Positions 1-6,571 of a stretch of 6,988 nucleotides of DNA are shown in pieces. The translations under genes were made by a program, and so were the position numbers. This stretch comes from Pseudorhodobacter antarcticus. Its GTDB lineage: Bacteria > Pseudomonadota > Alphaproteobacteria > Rhodobacterales > Rhodobacteraceae. The notes beneath the pieces are model-generated. The model searched no databases. It was not told the origin of the DNA and worked only from the letters and a program-made list of their open reading frames with translations. Numbering within the stretch: the stretch's first letter is position 1; every line of letters begins with the position of its first letter. Location: positions 1 to 6,988 of the forward strand of contig CAMDHB010000186.1 in assembly GCA_945897655.1 (NCBI GenBank), read 5' to 3'.

Positions 1-107
1 GGAAAGCGGCGTATGGCGGCGGGCGAGTTCTTGAACGTAAAGTCGTCGCGAAACGTCTCGTCCTTGAAGAAATCGGCAAACGCGCCGGGTTTGATGTCCA
101 GGGCCAT
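1..107 (-). CDS. dmmC: Dimethylamine monooxygenase heme subunit, DUF3445 family (5' end only)
   Basis: Only the first 35 codons and part of a 36th (a proline) are present; the gene runs off the left edge. The visible protein starts MALDIKPGAFADFF and ends NSPAAIRRFP. An 'IRRFP' segment shortly after the start resembles, from memory, the N-terminus of the DUF3445 heme-dependent oxidative N-demethylase family (HODM), whose PAS-like fold binds heme and oxidises dimethylamine to monomethylamine plus formaldehyde. The assignment rests mainly on context: the start codon lies 3 bases after the dmmB stop, and the order D-A-B-then this gene matches the dmmDABC order I recall from Ruegeria pomeroyi. 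A GGAAAG ribosome-binding site overlaps the end of dmmB. No catalytic residue is visible. Subunit lettering differs between papers, so the domain name is safer than the letter. Confidence 0.68.
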   Translation of the reverse strand, partial: MALDIKPGAFADFFKDETFRDDFTFKNSPAAIRRF

Positions 108-110
108 GGG

Positions 111-1073
111 TTATCTTTCCAGAATAAGGGTCTTGCCCTCGAAGCGCGAGACGCAGGGCATGATCTTGGTGCCTGCGGCCTGATCTTCGGGCGTCAGCCA
201 GTGGTCGCGGTGGATCAGTTCGCCGTCACAGTGCAGGACATTGGTTTCGCATTGGCCGCAGGCGCCCCCCCGGCACAGATAGGGAGCATCCACCCCCGCC
301 GCCTCGATCGCCTCCAGCAGGGATTGGTGGGTGCCCACGGTCACGGTTTTGCCGGATGTGGCAAGCTGGGCCTGGAATATCTGGCCCGTGCCGGGGGCCA
401 GAAACTCCTCAAAATGCACCGATGCTTCGGGCCAACCCTGCGCTTCGGCCGACTTCCGCACCCAGTTCAGCATGCCTTTCGGCCCGCAGACATACAGATG
501 CGTGCCAATGGGCTGGCGATTGAGCAAAGATTTCAGGTCAATCGCCTGCCCTTCGTCGTCAAAGTACAGGTTGACCCTGTCGCCATGCGCGGCCTTCAAC
601 TCGGCCATATAGGCCCCAAGGGCGCGGTTCCGCGCCGCATAGTGCAACTCGAACCGCCCGCCGAAATGCGTGAGCTGCTTGATCTGCGCAAGGAAAGGCG
701 TGATGCCAATGCCGCCCGCAATCATCAGATGCTTGCGCGCCCGCCCGTCCAGTTGGAACAGGTTCATCGGGTGCGACAGAACCATCTCCATCCCCGGGGT
801 CACATGGGCGTGCATATACAGCGACCCACCCCGCCCCGCATCATCGCGGCGGACCGAGATTTCGTAACCGCTGGTATCCGCAGGGTCCGACATCAGGGAA
901 TAGGGGTTCAGGCGACGGGTGCCGTGGTCATCCATTTCCACAACGGTATGCGCCCCGCCCGAAAACGCCGGCAGGGGCGATCCGTCGCGGGTCACAAAGC
1001 GGAAACGTTTGATCAGGTCATTGACCTGCACAACCTCGGCCACCCGAACCAAAAGCTTGGCACCGCCACTCAT
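111..1073 (-). CDS. dmmB: Dimethylamine monooxygenase reductase subunit (FMN/2Fe-2S, phthalate dioxygenase reductase type)
   Basis: A 320-residue electron-transfer flavoprotein that should take electrons from NAD(P)H and pass them through flavin and a 2Fe-2S cluster to the heme oxygenase subunit. Domains in order: a flavin-binding barrel with the RRLNPYSL motif (residues 53-60), a pyridine-nucleotide domain with GGIGITP (120-126) and CGPKGM (196-201), and a C-terminal plant-type ferredoxin domain with ligands C267, C272, C275 and C307 (C-x4-C-x2-C-x31-C). This order and length match the PDR/VanB class of single-chain reductases. Its start codon overlaps the dmmA stop by 4 bases (ATGA), implying translational coupling, with GGAG 8 bases upstream. 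No Rieske oxygenase is adjacent; the partner is the DUF3445 gene 3 bases downstream. The family is certain; the partner is inferred from synteny. Confidence 0.87.
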   Translation of the reverse strand: MSGGAKLLVRVAEVVQVNDLIKRFRFVTRDGSPLPAFSGGAHTVVEMDDHGTRRLNPYSLMSDPADTSGYEISVRRDDAGRGGSLYMHAHVTPGMEMVLSHPMNLFQLDGRARKHLMIAGGIGITPFLAQIKQLTHFGGRFELHYAARNRALGAYMAELKAAHGDRVNLYFDDEGQAIDLKSLLNRQPIGTHLYVCGPKGMLNWVRKSAEAQGWPEASVHFEEFLAPGTGQIFQAQLATSGKTVTVGTHQSLLEAIEAAGVDAPYLCRGGACGQCETNVLHCDGELIHRDHWLTPEDQAAGTKIMPCVSRFEGKTLILER

Positions 1074-1687
1074 TGGAACCGCTCCACGCTTTGGGGCACA
1101 AGGCCGGGGTCTTCGGCGTCAATATTGACCCCCTGAAAGGCCGCGATGCGGCGGGAATAATGGTCGCGCACGAACAGGTTCAACCCGCAATGGCTGCACT
1201 TGAACGGATCGGTGCGGACATTTTCCGTGATACCCTTGCAATGCACACACTGCACCCGCCGCACAGTGGACCCGCGATGCTCTTTCTGAATGGCGGAATG
1301 GGGAAAGCCGGTATTCATGATCTCCCGCTCCGCCTGACCCATCAACCCTTCCGTCCCGGTCAGATAAAACTGCGTCCCCATATGCGCATCCAAGAGCACC
1401 CGCGCAATCCGGGGCAACATCGCCGCCACGGTCGGTGCTCGGTAAAACTGCGCCGCCCCCAGAGCCTGCAACACCGCCGTCTGATCCGTGCCATTCGGCC
1501 CCGGCGCATAGATCACATGCGCCGCCGCCAGCAGCGCCGCAGGCTCAGACGCCTTGGCCAGCATCTCGACCACAGCCTCCGCCCCCTCACCATCCGCGAT
1601 GATCAGGTGATGCGTTCCGACCCGCGGCTCAAGCTCCGCATAGACCGGACGGCTTTTGATCGATGGGGCGAAACTGGTCTTCGTCAT
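1070..1687 (-). CDS. dmmA: Dimethylamine monooxygenase small subunit, DmmA family, with CxxC/CxxC metal ribbon
   Basis: Predicted 205-residue soluble protein. The N-terminal two thirds form an alpha/beta region (HHLIIADG at 26-33, FYLTGTEG at 107-114) without a recognisable nucleotide motif. The C-terminal part carries C147-x2-C150, thirteen residues, then C164-x2-C167, as in a zinc ribbon or rubredoxin-like knuckle, preceded by basic TVRRVQ. This agrees with what I remember of the DmmA family. Its biochemical job is unclear; it may bridge reductase and heme subunit or hold a structural metal. An in-frame ATG at 1759 would give 229 residues, but the extra 24 residues translate a hairpin-rich repeat-like spacer and no good ribosome-binding site precedes it. 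I therefore prefer ATG at 1687, although its Shine-Dalgarno (GGAAAAAG) is weak. The gene ends in a 4-base overlap with dmmB. Confidence 0.77.
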   Translation of the reverse strand: MTKTSFAPSIKSRPVYAELEPRVGTHHLIIADGEGAEAVVEMLAKASEPAALLAAAHVIYAPGPNGTDQTAVLQALGAAQFYRAPTVAAMLPRIARVLLDAHMGTQFYLTGTEGLMGQAEREIMNTGFPHSAIQKEHRGSTVRRVQCVHCKGITENVRTDPFKCSHCGLNLFVRDHYSRRIAAFQGVNIDAEDPGLVPQSVERFQ

Positions 1688-1771
1688 TTCATCTTTTTCC
1701 AAATATCCCAAAGCGGAATGCCTGCATTCCGCTGAGCCGGAGGCTCCGGTGCCAGCCACCTGGCCGACACG
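1688..1771 (-). repeat. Double-hairpin, REP-like intergenic element between dmmD and dmmA
   Basis: The 84-base spacer contains two adjacent inverted repeats. The first, at 1712-1733, has arms AGCGGAATGC and GCATTCCGCT around a two-base loop. The second, at 1737-1749, has arms CCGGAG and CTCCGG around one base, or alternatively GAGCC/GGCTC at 1734-1746. Read on the operon strand, the hairpins are followed by TTTGGGATATTTGG and then an A-rich tract reaching the dmmA start. No uridine run follows the stems, so a terminator is unlikely. From memory, similar hairpin plus GGGATATTTGG sequences are scattered between genes in Rhodobacteraceae genomes, so I read it as a dispersed repeat; copy number cannot be judged here. 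It may stabilise upstream mRNA or tune expression of dmmA relative to dmmD. Confidence 0.55.
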
Positions 1772-2908
1772 TCAGTCCTGCACGGACCGACGCTCTTTCT
1801 TGATGTCATAGAACGGCAGCGAATGCGTCACGGCCTTGATCGGCCCATGCGTGCCACACCGCACCTCCAGCGCCGTGCCATTGTTGGCGCAATCGACCGG
1901 CAACCGAGCAATGGCCACGTTGTGCTGGTTCAGGCTGGAATACATGGCTTGCGTCACCAGACCAACCTGCTCCCCATCCCGGAACACCGGCGCGCCGTTG
2001 CCGGGCGGGTTGGTGCCTTCCATCTTCAGGCCCCAGATCTTGAACCGTTCTTTCCCCTTCAGACGGTAATGCTCCTCGGCCCCCCGGAAGCCGACCTTGC
2101 CCTTGGACACGGTGAAATCCAGACCCAGTTCCCACAGCGTATCGCCCGGGCCCTCATCGGCAAAGGGGTACATTTCCGAATTGTCGAAGGGGAAGAACAG
2201 CAAATAGCTTTCCGTCCGCAGCAAATCCAGCGTGGTGAACCGGCAGGGGATGATCCCCATCGCCGCCCCTTCCTCCAGGATCCGGTCCCAGATCATCCCG
2301 GCGTCCTGACCCCGGCAGAAAATCTCATACCCCCGCTCGCCGGTATAGCCGGTCCGCGACAGGGTGATCGGTTTGCCGAACAACGACGCGCCCATATGCC
2401 CGAAATACGGCAACTGCCGAACACCCGGCACATATTTCTCCAGATACTCCACCGCCAGTGGCCCTTGCAGCGACAGGTCGTGCAACTGGTCGTCAAACCG
2501 CACCGACACATCGCGCCCGGTCGCGGCCATCGTCAACTGCTCGTGCCCCTGCCCCGAGCCATGGACGACCGTGAAGGTGTCCGGCCCAAAGCGGTAGATC
2601 ACGCAGTCATCCACGAACTTGCCAGCGTCGTTCAGCATGCAGGCATAAACCGCCCGCCCTGGCATCAGCTTTTCCATGTTCCGCGTCGTGGCGCGTTCGA
2701 TGACATGGCTGGCCGCAGGCCCGGTGATATGCACCTTCTTCAGCCCCGACACATCCATCAGCCCCGCCTTGGTGCGGATCGCCAGATATTCCTGTTCCGG
2801 GTCGGCGGCATAGCTCCACGCCGTGCCCATGCCGGACCAGTCCTCAAGGTTGGACCCAAGCGCGCGGTGCCGGTCGCCCAAGGCCGAGAATCGCCAGGAA
2901 TTGGTCAT
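1772..2908 (-). CDS. dmmD: GcvT-family tetrahydrofolate-binding subunit of dimethylamine monooxygenase
   Basis: A 378-residue member of the aminomethyltransferase (GcvT) family. Family landmarks: DVSGLKKVHITGP (residues 52-64), LNDAGKFVDDCVIYR (92-106) containing the acidic pair D100-D101 that corresponds to the catalytic/folate aspartate region of E. coli GcvT, RTGYTGERGYEI (185-196), and a C-terminal barrel from about 285 to 368. In heme-dependent dimethylamine oxidation a GcvT-like partner is thought to receive formaldehyde and form 5,10-methylene-tetrahydrofolate, limiting release of a toxic product; that role is inferred from the neighbours. No gcvH or gcvP is nearby, arguing against glycine cleavage, and there is no fused FAD domain as in sarcosine or dimethylglycine dehydrogenases. 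The start at 2908 is chosen because GGAGGAG lies 6 bases upstream; an in-frame ATG at 2941 would place that site inside the gene. Confidence 0.85.
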   Translation of the reverse strand: MTNSWRFSALGDRHRALGSNLEDWSGMGTAWSYAADPEQEYLAIRTKAGLMDVSGLKKVHITGPAASHVIERATTRNMEKLMPGRAVYACMLNDAGKFVDDCVIYRFGPDTFTVVHGSGQGHEQLTMAATGRDVSVRFDDQLHDLSLQGPLAVEYLEKYVPGVRQLPYFGHMGASLFGKPITLSRTGYTGERGYEIFCRGQDAGMIWDRILEEGAAMGIIPCRFTTLDLLRTESYLLFFPFDNSEMYPFADEGPGDTLWELGLDFTVSKGKVGFRGAEEHYRLKGKERFKIWGLKMEGTNPPGNGAPVFRDGEQVGLVTQAMYSSLNQHNVAIARLPVDCANNGTALEVRCGTHGPIKAVTHSLPFYDIKKERRSVQD

Positions 2909-3016
2909 CGAAAACTCCTCCGTTATCCGTTTGTTGGCCAAACTTTGTGGGCAACGGGGTCAAAAAGCAATACTGAAAAGCAACATATTTTCTTGCCAGA
3001 AAACAAGCGTCCAATG
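2909..3016 (-). promoter_or_regulatory. Leader and probable promoter region of the dmm operon
   Basis: This stretch lies between the permease terminator and dmmD, so transcription of dmmDABC should start here. It is AT-richer than the flanking genes. The ribosome-binding site GGAGGAG occupies 2921-2915 on the minus strand and decides the dmmD start. A 5-5-5 dyad (GTTTG, five bases, CAAAC) lies at 2929-2943, and AAGCAA occurs twice on the plus strand (2965-2970 and 2978-2983). A TTGACC is present at 2963-2958 but has no acceptable -10 box at normal spacing, so I cannot name a promoter. Confidence 0.35.
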
Positions 3017-3043
3017 AAAAAGGGGCGCCGAAGCGCCCCTTTT
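3017..3043 (-). terminator. Rho-independent terminator after the permease gene
   Basis: On the minus strand an 11-bp stem (AAAAGGGGCGC with GCGCCCCTTTT) closes on a C(UUCG)G tetraloop and runs into five uridines, 16 bases past the permease stop codon. This is a canonical intrinsic terminator and separates the permease transcript from dmmDABC. Because the A-tract and T-tract are symmetric it could also work in the plus direction, but no plus-strand gene approaches it. Confidence 0.9.
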
Positions 3044-3059
3044 GCAGTACCAAAGTGGC

Positions 3060-4823
3060 TCAGACCGGCATGGTAAAGAACCAGTTGGACCACAGCACCA
3101 CGGCCAGACCGGCCAGAAGCGCCAGATAGGGCAGCATCCCCGCCTTGCGTTCGCCCAGATCGCCGTCTTTCAGACCCAACTCCTCCATCGCGCCTTTCGG
3201 GAACTTGCCCCCGTCCTGCACATAATGGCGGAACCAGAACACCGGAATGATCAGCGCGGCAAAGATCGCACCCGACAGCAGCGCGTTTTCATAGCCCCAG
3301 ACCTTGGCCCCAGCCCCCAGGAACAGCGCGTTCACAAAGGCCAGCACGGTGTTGATCCCGATCAACAGGTTCGGTGCCTTCCACGGACGTGGAATATGGG
3401 CAGAGTCAATCCGGTGAATCCACCCTGCGTTCAGGTTCAGGAAGTTGAATGTGATGTAGCCGACGTTCGAAATGGCCAGCACATAGAAGTAGCCGCCCGC
3501 ATCTGACGCCAGCGCCAGCAGGAACACGTTAAAGGCATAGTCGGTCCACATCGCCTTGGACGGCACGCCCTTTTCGTTCACGCCGCCCAGATACTTGGGC
3601 AGCCAGCCATCCTTGGACCCCTGGTACAGGGTGCGCGACGACCCGGCCAGCGCGGTCATGATCGCCATGAACAGTGCCATGATCATCAGGATCACGAAAA
3701 TCTGGGTCACAACCGGCCCGCCGCCGATCATGTTGCCCAAAGCCTCGCCCACGCCGGTGCCGTCAACGATGCCCGGAGAAGTCATGCCGGACGTGCCCAA
3801 GACGCCTTGGAACGAAAACGGGATCAGAAAGAAGAACAGGCAGCACACCAGACCCGAATAGAAGATGGCGCGGAAGGTGTCGCGCTTGGGGTCCTTTAGT
3901 TCCGAGGTGTAACAAACCGCCGTCTCGAACCCATAAGTGGACCAGGCGGCGATATACAGACCGCCCAGAATCAGTGTCCAACCGCCAACACTCCAATCAA
4001 CGTCCGTCGAGGGCGGTAGCAGGTTGGTCACGTTCATATAGTCGATGGAGCCTGTCAGGATCGGTACCAGACCCACCAGCAGCAAGGGCACAAGCACAAT
4101 GATCGCCAAAACCTTTTGCGCCTTGGCGGTTTGCGCGACGCCGCGGTGCTGGATCACCATGATGATCGACATCAACGCAACGCCGATCAAGAAGGTAGAG
4201 TTGAACTTGAGCGTCCCCAGGCCGGGGATGGCAATGCTGAATGCCTCAAACGAGCGGAACCACGGGGTCAGGGCGACAACGCCGTCCCCTGCCGCCACGG
4301 CGGCAATCGCATCAGGCAGCGCAGTACCGGCATTCGCGGTCATGTAGTCGATGACCGACTGGGTTTCCGCCGTATACTTGGCCAGATTGGCCGCAACCCA
4401 GTCCAGCACCAACTGGCTGTCAGCCAGCGGAATGGGGAACAGGGCATTCAGGATATAGCCTGCCGCAATGGCACAACCCAAGGACAGCACGGGCGACCAG
4501 GCGAACCAGTTGCACCAGACCGACAAGGGCGCGACAATCTTGGAATAGCGCAGCCACGCCGTGGCACCATAGATCGAGGTTCCCCCAGACTTGTTGCCGA
4601 ACATCCCGGCCATTTCGGCATAGGTAAAGCTTTGCAAAAAGCCCATCACCATCGAGATCATCCAGACCAGGAACGCCAGTTTCCCCGTCGTCCCCCCGAT
4701 ACTGCCGATCGAGAACAGCACAAGGGGCGGCACCCCCGCGGCGACCCAGAAGGCCCCCTTCCAATCCAGTGACCGAACAAGCTGGCCATTGCCCGCCTGC
4801 CCTGCATCCGACGTCATCGCCAT
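3060..4823 (-). CDS. APC-superfamily amino acid/amine permease, candidate methylated-amine transporter
   Basis: A 587-residue integral membrane protein with about 12-13 hydrophobic helices (for example 24-43, 47-69, 100-128, 209-226, 236-256, 280-302, 318-338, 371-395, 443-463, 484-503, 512-531, 562-583). APC hallmarks are GAFWVAAGVPPLVLFSIG in helix 1, TYAEMAGMFGNKSGG after helix 2, TYGFETAVCYTSELKDPKR near helix 6 and SRTLYQGSKDGWLPKYLGGV after helix 8. It is longer than typical APC permeases (around 450-520), largely because of a roughly 75-residue hydrophilic insert at 131-208 between helices 3 and 4. It has its own terminator and a good GGGGAG site 8 bases before ATG. Lying between tmm and dmmD it may import dimethylamine, trimethylamine or a related compound, but the substrate is inferred only from location. 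It is not of the BCCT type. Confidence 0.83.
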   Translation of the reverse strand: MAMTSDAGQAGNGQLVRSLDWKGAFWVAAGVPPLVLFSIGSIGGTTGKLAFLVWMISMVMGFLQSFTYAEMAGMFGNKSGGTSIYGATAWLRYSKIVAPLSVWCNWFAWSPVLSLGCAIAAGYILNALFPIPLADSQLVLDWVAANLAKYTAETQSVIDYMTANAGTALPDAIAAVAAGDGVVALTPWFRSFEAFSIAIPGLGTLKFNSTFLIGVALMSIIMVIQHRGVAQTAKAQKVLAIIVLVPLLLVGLVPILTGSIDYMNVTNLLPPSTDVDWSVGGWTLILGGLYIAAWSTYGFETAVCYTSELKDPKRDTFRAIFYSGLVCCLFFFLIPFSFQGVLGTSGMTSPGIVDGTGVGEALGNMIGGGPVVTQIFVILMIMALFMAIMTALAGSSRTLYQGSKDGWLPKYLGGVNEKGVPSKAMWTDYAFNVFLLALASDAGGYFYVLAISNVGYITFNFLNLNAGWIHRIDSAHIPRPWKAPNLLIGINTVLAFVNALFLGAGAKVWGYENALLSGAIFAALIIPVFWFRHYVQDGGKFPKGAMEELGLKDGDLGERKAGMLPYLALLAGLAVVLWSNWFFTMPV

Positions 4824-5106
4824 TATCCAAGCTCCCCTGTTTTTCGCGCGACCTTAAGGCCGTCCGAGGGCAGACAATCACGGGTTTGTTAACTTTGCCA
4901 CAATTTTTTCATCACGAAGAAAATTTGTTTCTTAATCACTCTTGAATATTAGGGGTCGCAGGCATGGTGCCCGAAAAATGGTCTTTTGGCGGTTTGACCG
5001 GTTTTCAGGTCACGAATGGGGCCGAAACGTGGTTAACGGCACCTGAACGAAAAATGCGTTATCTTTTGGTTTCAATGGGTTACAAAAGTGTCCACATGTG
5101 GACGCC
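4824..5106 (-). promoter_or_regulatory. Intergenic region upstream of the permease; probable promoter
   Basis: About 280 bases with no credible gene. The segment 4880-4950 is clearly AT-rich compared with its surroundings and is where I would expect the permease promoter, but I find no convincing -35/-10 pair and no sigma-54 GG-N10-GC site. A small dyad AAGAAA-N5-TTTCTT lies at 4917-4933. The plus-strand reading frame crossing 4964 onward is an extension of an antisense frame of tmm and looks non-coding. The permease ribosome-binding site GGGGAG is at about 4837-4832. Confidence 0.35.
5090..5103. other. Perfect 14-bp palindrome GTCCACATGTGGAC
   Basis: This is a perfect dyad directly beyond the tmm hairpin and about 270 bases upstream of the permease start. 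On the minus strand it is followed by ACTTTTG, so it could be the lower hairpin of a two-part tmm terminator. It could also be the binding site of a dimeric regulator. The sequence alone does not decide between these. Confidence 0.5.
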
Positions 5107-5143
5107 CCTGGTTGGCGGCCCCAAACCGGGGCCGCCAACCAGG
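5107..5143 (-). terminator. Strong hairpin after tmm, probable terminator
   Basis: A perfect 16-bp GC-rich stem (CCTGGTTGGCGGCCCC with its exact complement) around a 5-base loop starts 6 bases after the tmm stop. Position and stability argue for transcription termination or 3' end protection of the tmm mRNA. There is no uridine run immediately after it; four uridines occur only after the following palindrome, at about 5087-5084, so the intrinsic-terminator call is less certain than for the permease. Confidence 0.65.
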
Positions 5144-5149
5144 CAAGGG

Positions 5150-6493
5150 TCAGCTTTTCAGATAGCTTTCCATCGAATCTTCCAGCGCATCCTTCCAGGG
5201 GGTGTGATGCAAGGGGGCCATCGTCCCGGTGATGACCGACCTATAGGCGTTGTCCCGGAAGGTCATGATATTGGTCACCTTATGTGCCTTCCAAGCATAG
5301 AACGCCTCACAGGCCCCATCCACGTCAAAGCTGGGATAGTCCGTCTCGGCGATCAGTTCCTTGACGTAGTCGCCCTGATAATGGATCGCGTCATGGGCAT
5401 CCTTGCCCGCATCCTCACCCGCAACCCGGTCGGCCACGTCCTGCAACAGAACGGCCTTGTCCGCCGGAATGCTGATGCGGCCCATGATCACATCCCGCAC
5501 CCACCAGGCCTGCGCGTCAAACATGTTGAAGGTGAACCACTGGTCCTGCATGCCCAGATAGAAAAGCTTCGTGTTGTGAACCCAGGCGACGCCCTTGTAC
5601 AGGTCGGCGGTGGCCAGCCGGTTGCGGGTTTTCAGGCGCAGATCGTCGGGCAGGAAGGGGAAGGTATGCTTGTACCCGGTGCACAGAATGATCGCATCGA
5701 CCTTCTTTGAGGTGCCATCCTTGAAATAGGCGGTGTCATCGTCAACATGGGTCAGGATCGGCACTTCCTGCCAGTTTTCCGGCCAGTCATAGCCCATCGG
5801 TGCTGTCCGGTGGGCGACGGTCACGGATTTGCAGCCATATTTCCAGCACTGCGACCCGATATCCTCGGCCGAGTACGACGTGCCGACGATCAGGATGTCG
5901 CGGTCCTTGAACTGCATCGCATCGCGGAAATCATGGGCATGCAGAACGCGGCCGTTGAAGGTGGCAAAGCCGGGGAATTCGGGCACGTTCGGGGTCGAGA
6001 AGTGGCCCGAGGCGACGACGACGTTGTCAAAATCCTCGGAATACATGCGGTCGGCCCGCAGGTCGTGAACCGTGACCGTGAAGTTGCCCTTGTCCTCGTT
6101 ATACTTCACCATCCGGACGGCAGTGCTGAACCGAATCCAATCCCGCACACCCGCCTTTTTCACCCGACCCTCGATGTAGTCCAGAATGACGGCGCGGGGG
6201 GGATAGCTGCCGATCTGCTTGCCGAAATGCTCCTCGAACGAATAATCGGCAAACTCCAACCCCTCTTTCGGGCCGTTCGACCAAAGGTAGCGGTACATCG
6301 ACGAATGGACCGGCTCGCCATGTTCATCAAGGCCCGTCCGCCAAGTATAGTGCCACAAGCCCCCCCAATCGGACTGTCGTTCAAAGCAGACAACCTCCGG
6401 GATCTCGGCACCGGCCTTGGCGGCGGATTGAAAGGCGCGCAGCTGGGCCAGACCCGATGGGCCGGCACCAATGACGGCGATGCGTTTGGTCAT
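5150..6493 (-). CDS. tmm: Trimethylamine monooxygenase (flavin-containing monooxygenase)
   Basis: A 447-residue cytoplasmic class B flavin monooxygenase that oxidises trimethylamine to trimethylamine N-oxide with NADPH and O2; characterised relatives also oxidise dimethyl sulfide to DMSO. Visible motifs: FAD site GAGPSG (residues 9-14), FERQSDWGGLWHYTWR (37-52), the FMO signature F-x-G-x3-H-x3-F as FNGRVLHAHDF (179-189), the NADPH segment GTSYSAEDIG (204-213), and CTGYKHTFPFL (271-281). Tyr207 and Trp319 fall at the same numbers I recall as important in the structurally studied roseobacter Tmm, and Asn73 in WSNGPKE matches the conserved active-site asparagine. Length is as expected for Tmm. 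GGGAG lies just before ATG. The gene stands alone between a candidate promoter and a hairpin. Identification by recognition is firm; activity on DMS is family knowledge. Confidence 0.94.
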   Translation of the reverse strand: MTKRIAVIGAGPSGLAQLRAFQSAAKAGAEIPEVVCFERQSDWGGLWHYTWRTGLDEHGEPVHSSMYRYLWSNGPKEGLEFADYSFEEHFGKQIGSYPPRAVILDYIEGRVKKAGVRDWIRFSTAVRMVKYNEDKGNFTVTVHDLRADRMYSEDFDNVVVASGHFSTPNVPEFPGFATFNGRVLHAHDFRDAMQFKDRDILIVGTSYSAEDIGSQCWKYGCKSVTVAHRTAPMGYDWPENWQEVPILTHVDDDTAYFKDGTSKKVDAIILCTGYKHTFPFLPDDLRLKTRNRLATADLYKGVAWVHNTKLFYLGMQDQWFTFNMFDAQAWWVRDVIMGRISIPADKAVLLQDVADRVAGEDAGKDAHDAIHYQGDYVKELIAETDYPSFDVDGACEAFYAWKAHKVTNIMTFRDNAYRSVITGTMAPLHHTPWKDALEDSMESYLKS

Positions 6494-6541
6494 GTAACTC
6501 TCCCTTGGTGTGGCGTCTTGGATGACGCAACCTTGCGCGGC

Positions 6542-6571
6542 AGACTAGACAAAAGCTATTCTGAGTGTCAA
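6542..6571 (-). promoter_or_regulatory. Candidate sigma-70-type promoter of tmm
   Basis: On the minus strand a perfect -35 box TTGACA (6571-6566) is followed after 18 bases by TAGTCT (6547-6542), a poor -10 with three matches to consensus. Transcription would start near 6535, giving a leader of about 40 bases. The weak -10 fits a promoter that needs an activator, but that is inference. Confidence 0.4.

Noticed and set aside
111..1073. Reductase of a Rieske dioxygenase (phthalate/vanillate type)
   Set aside because: The domain layout is the same, but no Rieske oxygenase gene is adjacent and the neighbours are dmm genes.
201..1136. 311-codon plus-strand frame opposite dmmB
   Set aside because: It is an antisense shadow of the reductase with low-complexity basic composition and no ribosome-binding site or motif.
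1073..1735. 220-codon plus-strand frame opposite dmmA
   Set aside because: It is antisense to the CxxC/CxxC protein and has arginine-rich shadow composition.
1712..1749. Intrinsic terminator between dmmD and dmmA
   Set aside because: The hairpins are strong but have no following uridine tract, and the downstream genes would then lack a promoter.
1772..2908. Glycine cleavage T protein or dimethylglycine/sarcosine dehydrogenase
   Set aside because: There is no gcvH/gcvP neighbour and no N-terminal FAD-binding domain; the dmm context fits better.
1823..3076. 417-codon open frame on the plus strand opposite dmmD
   Set aside because: It is antisense to a well-recognised gene, has arginine/histidine/proline-rich composition typical of the reverse frame of GC-rich DNA, no family resemblance, and runs through the permease terminator.
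4964..5710. Plus-strand frame beginning in the tmm-permease spacer
   Set aside because: Most of it is antisense to tmm. The unique 5' part spans the tmm terminator hairpin and palindrome and has no recognisable protein features.
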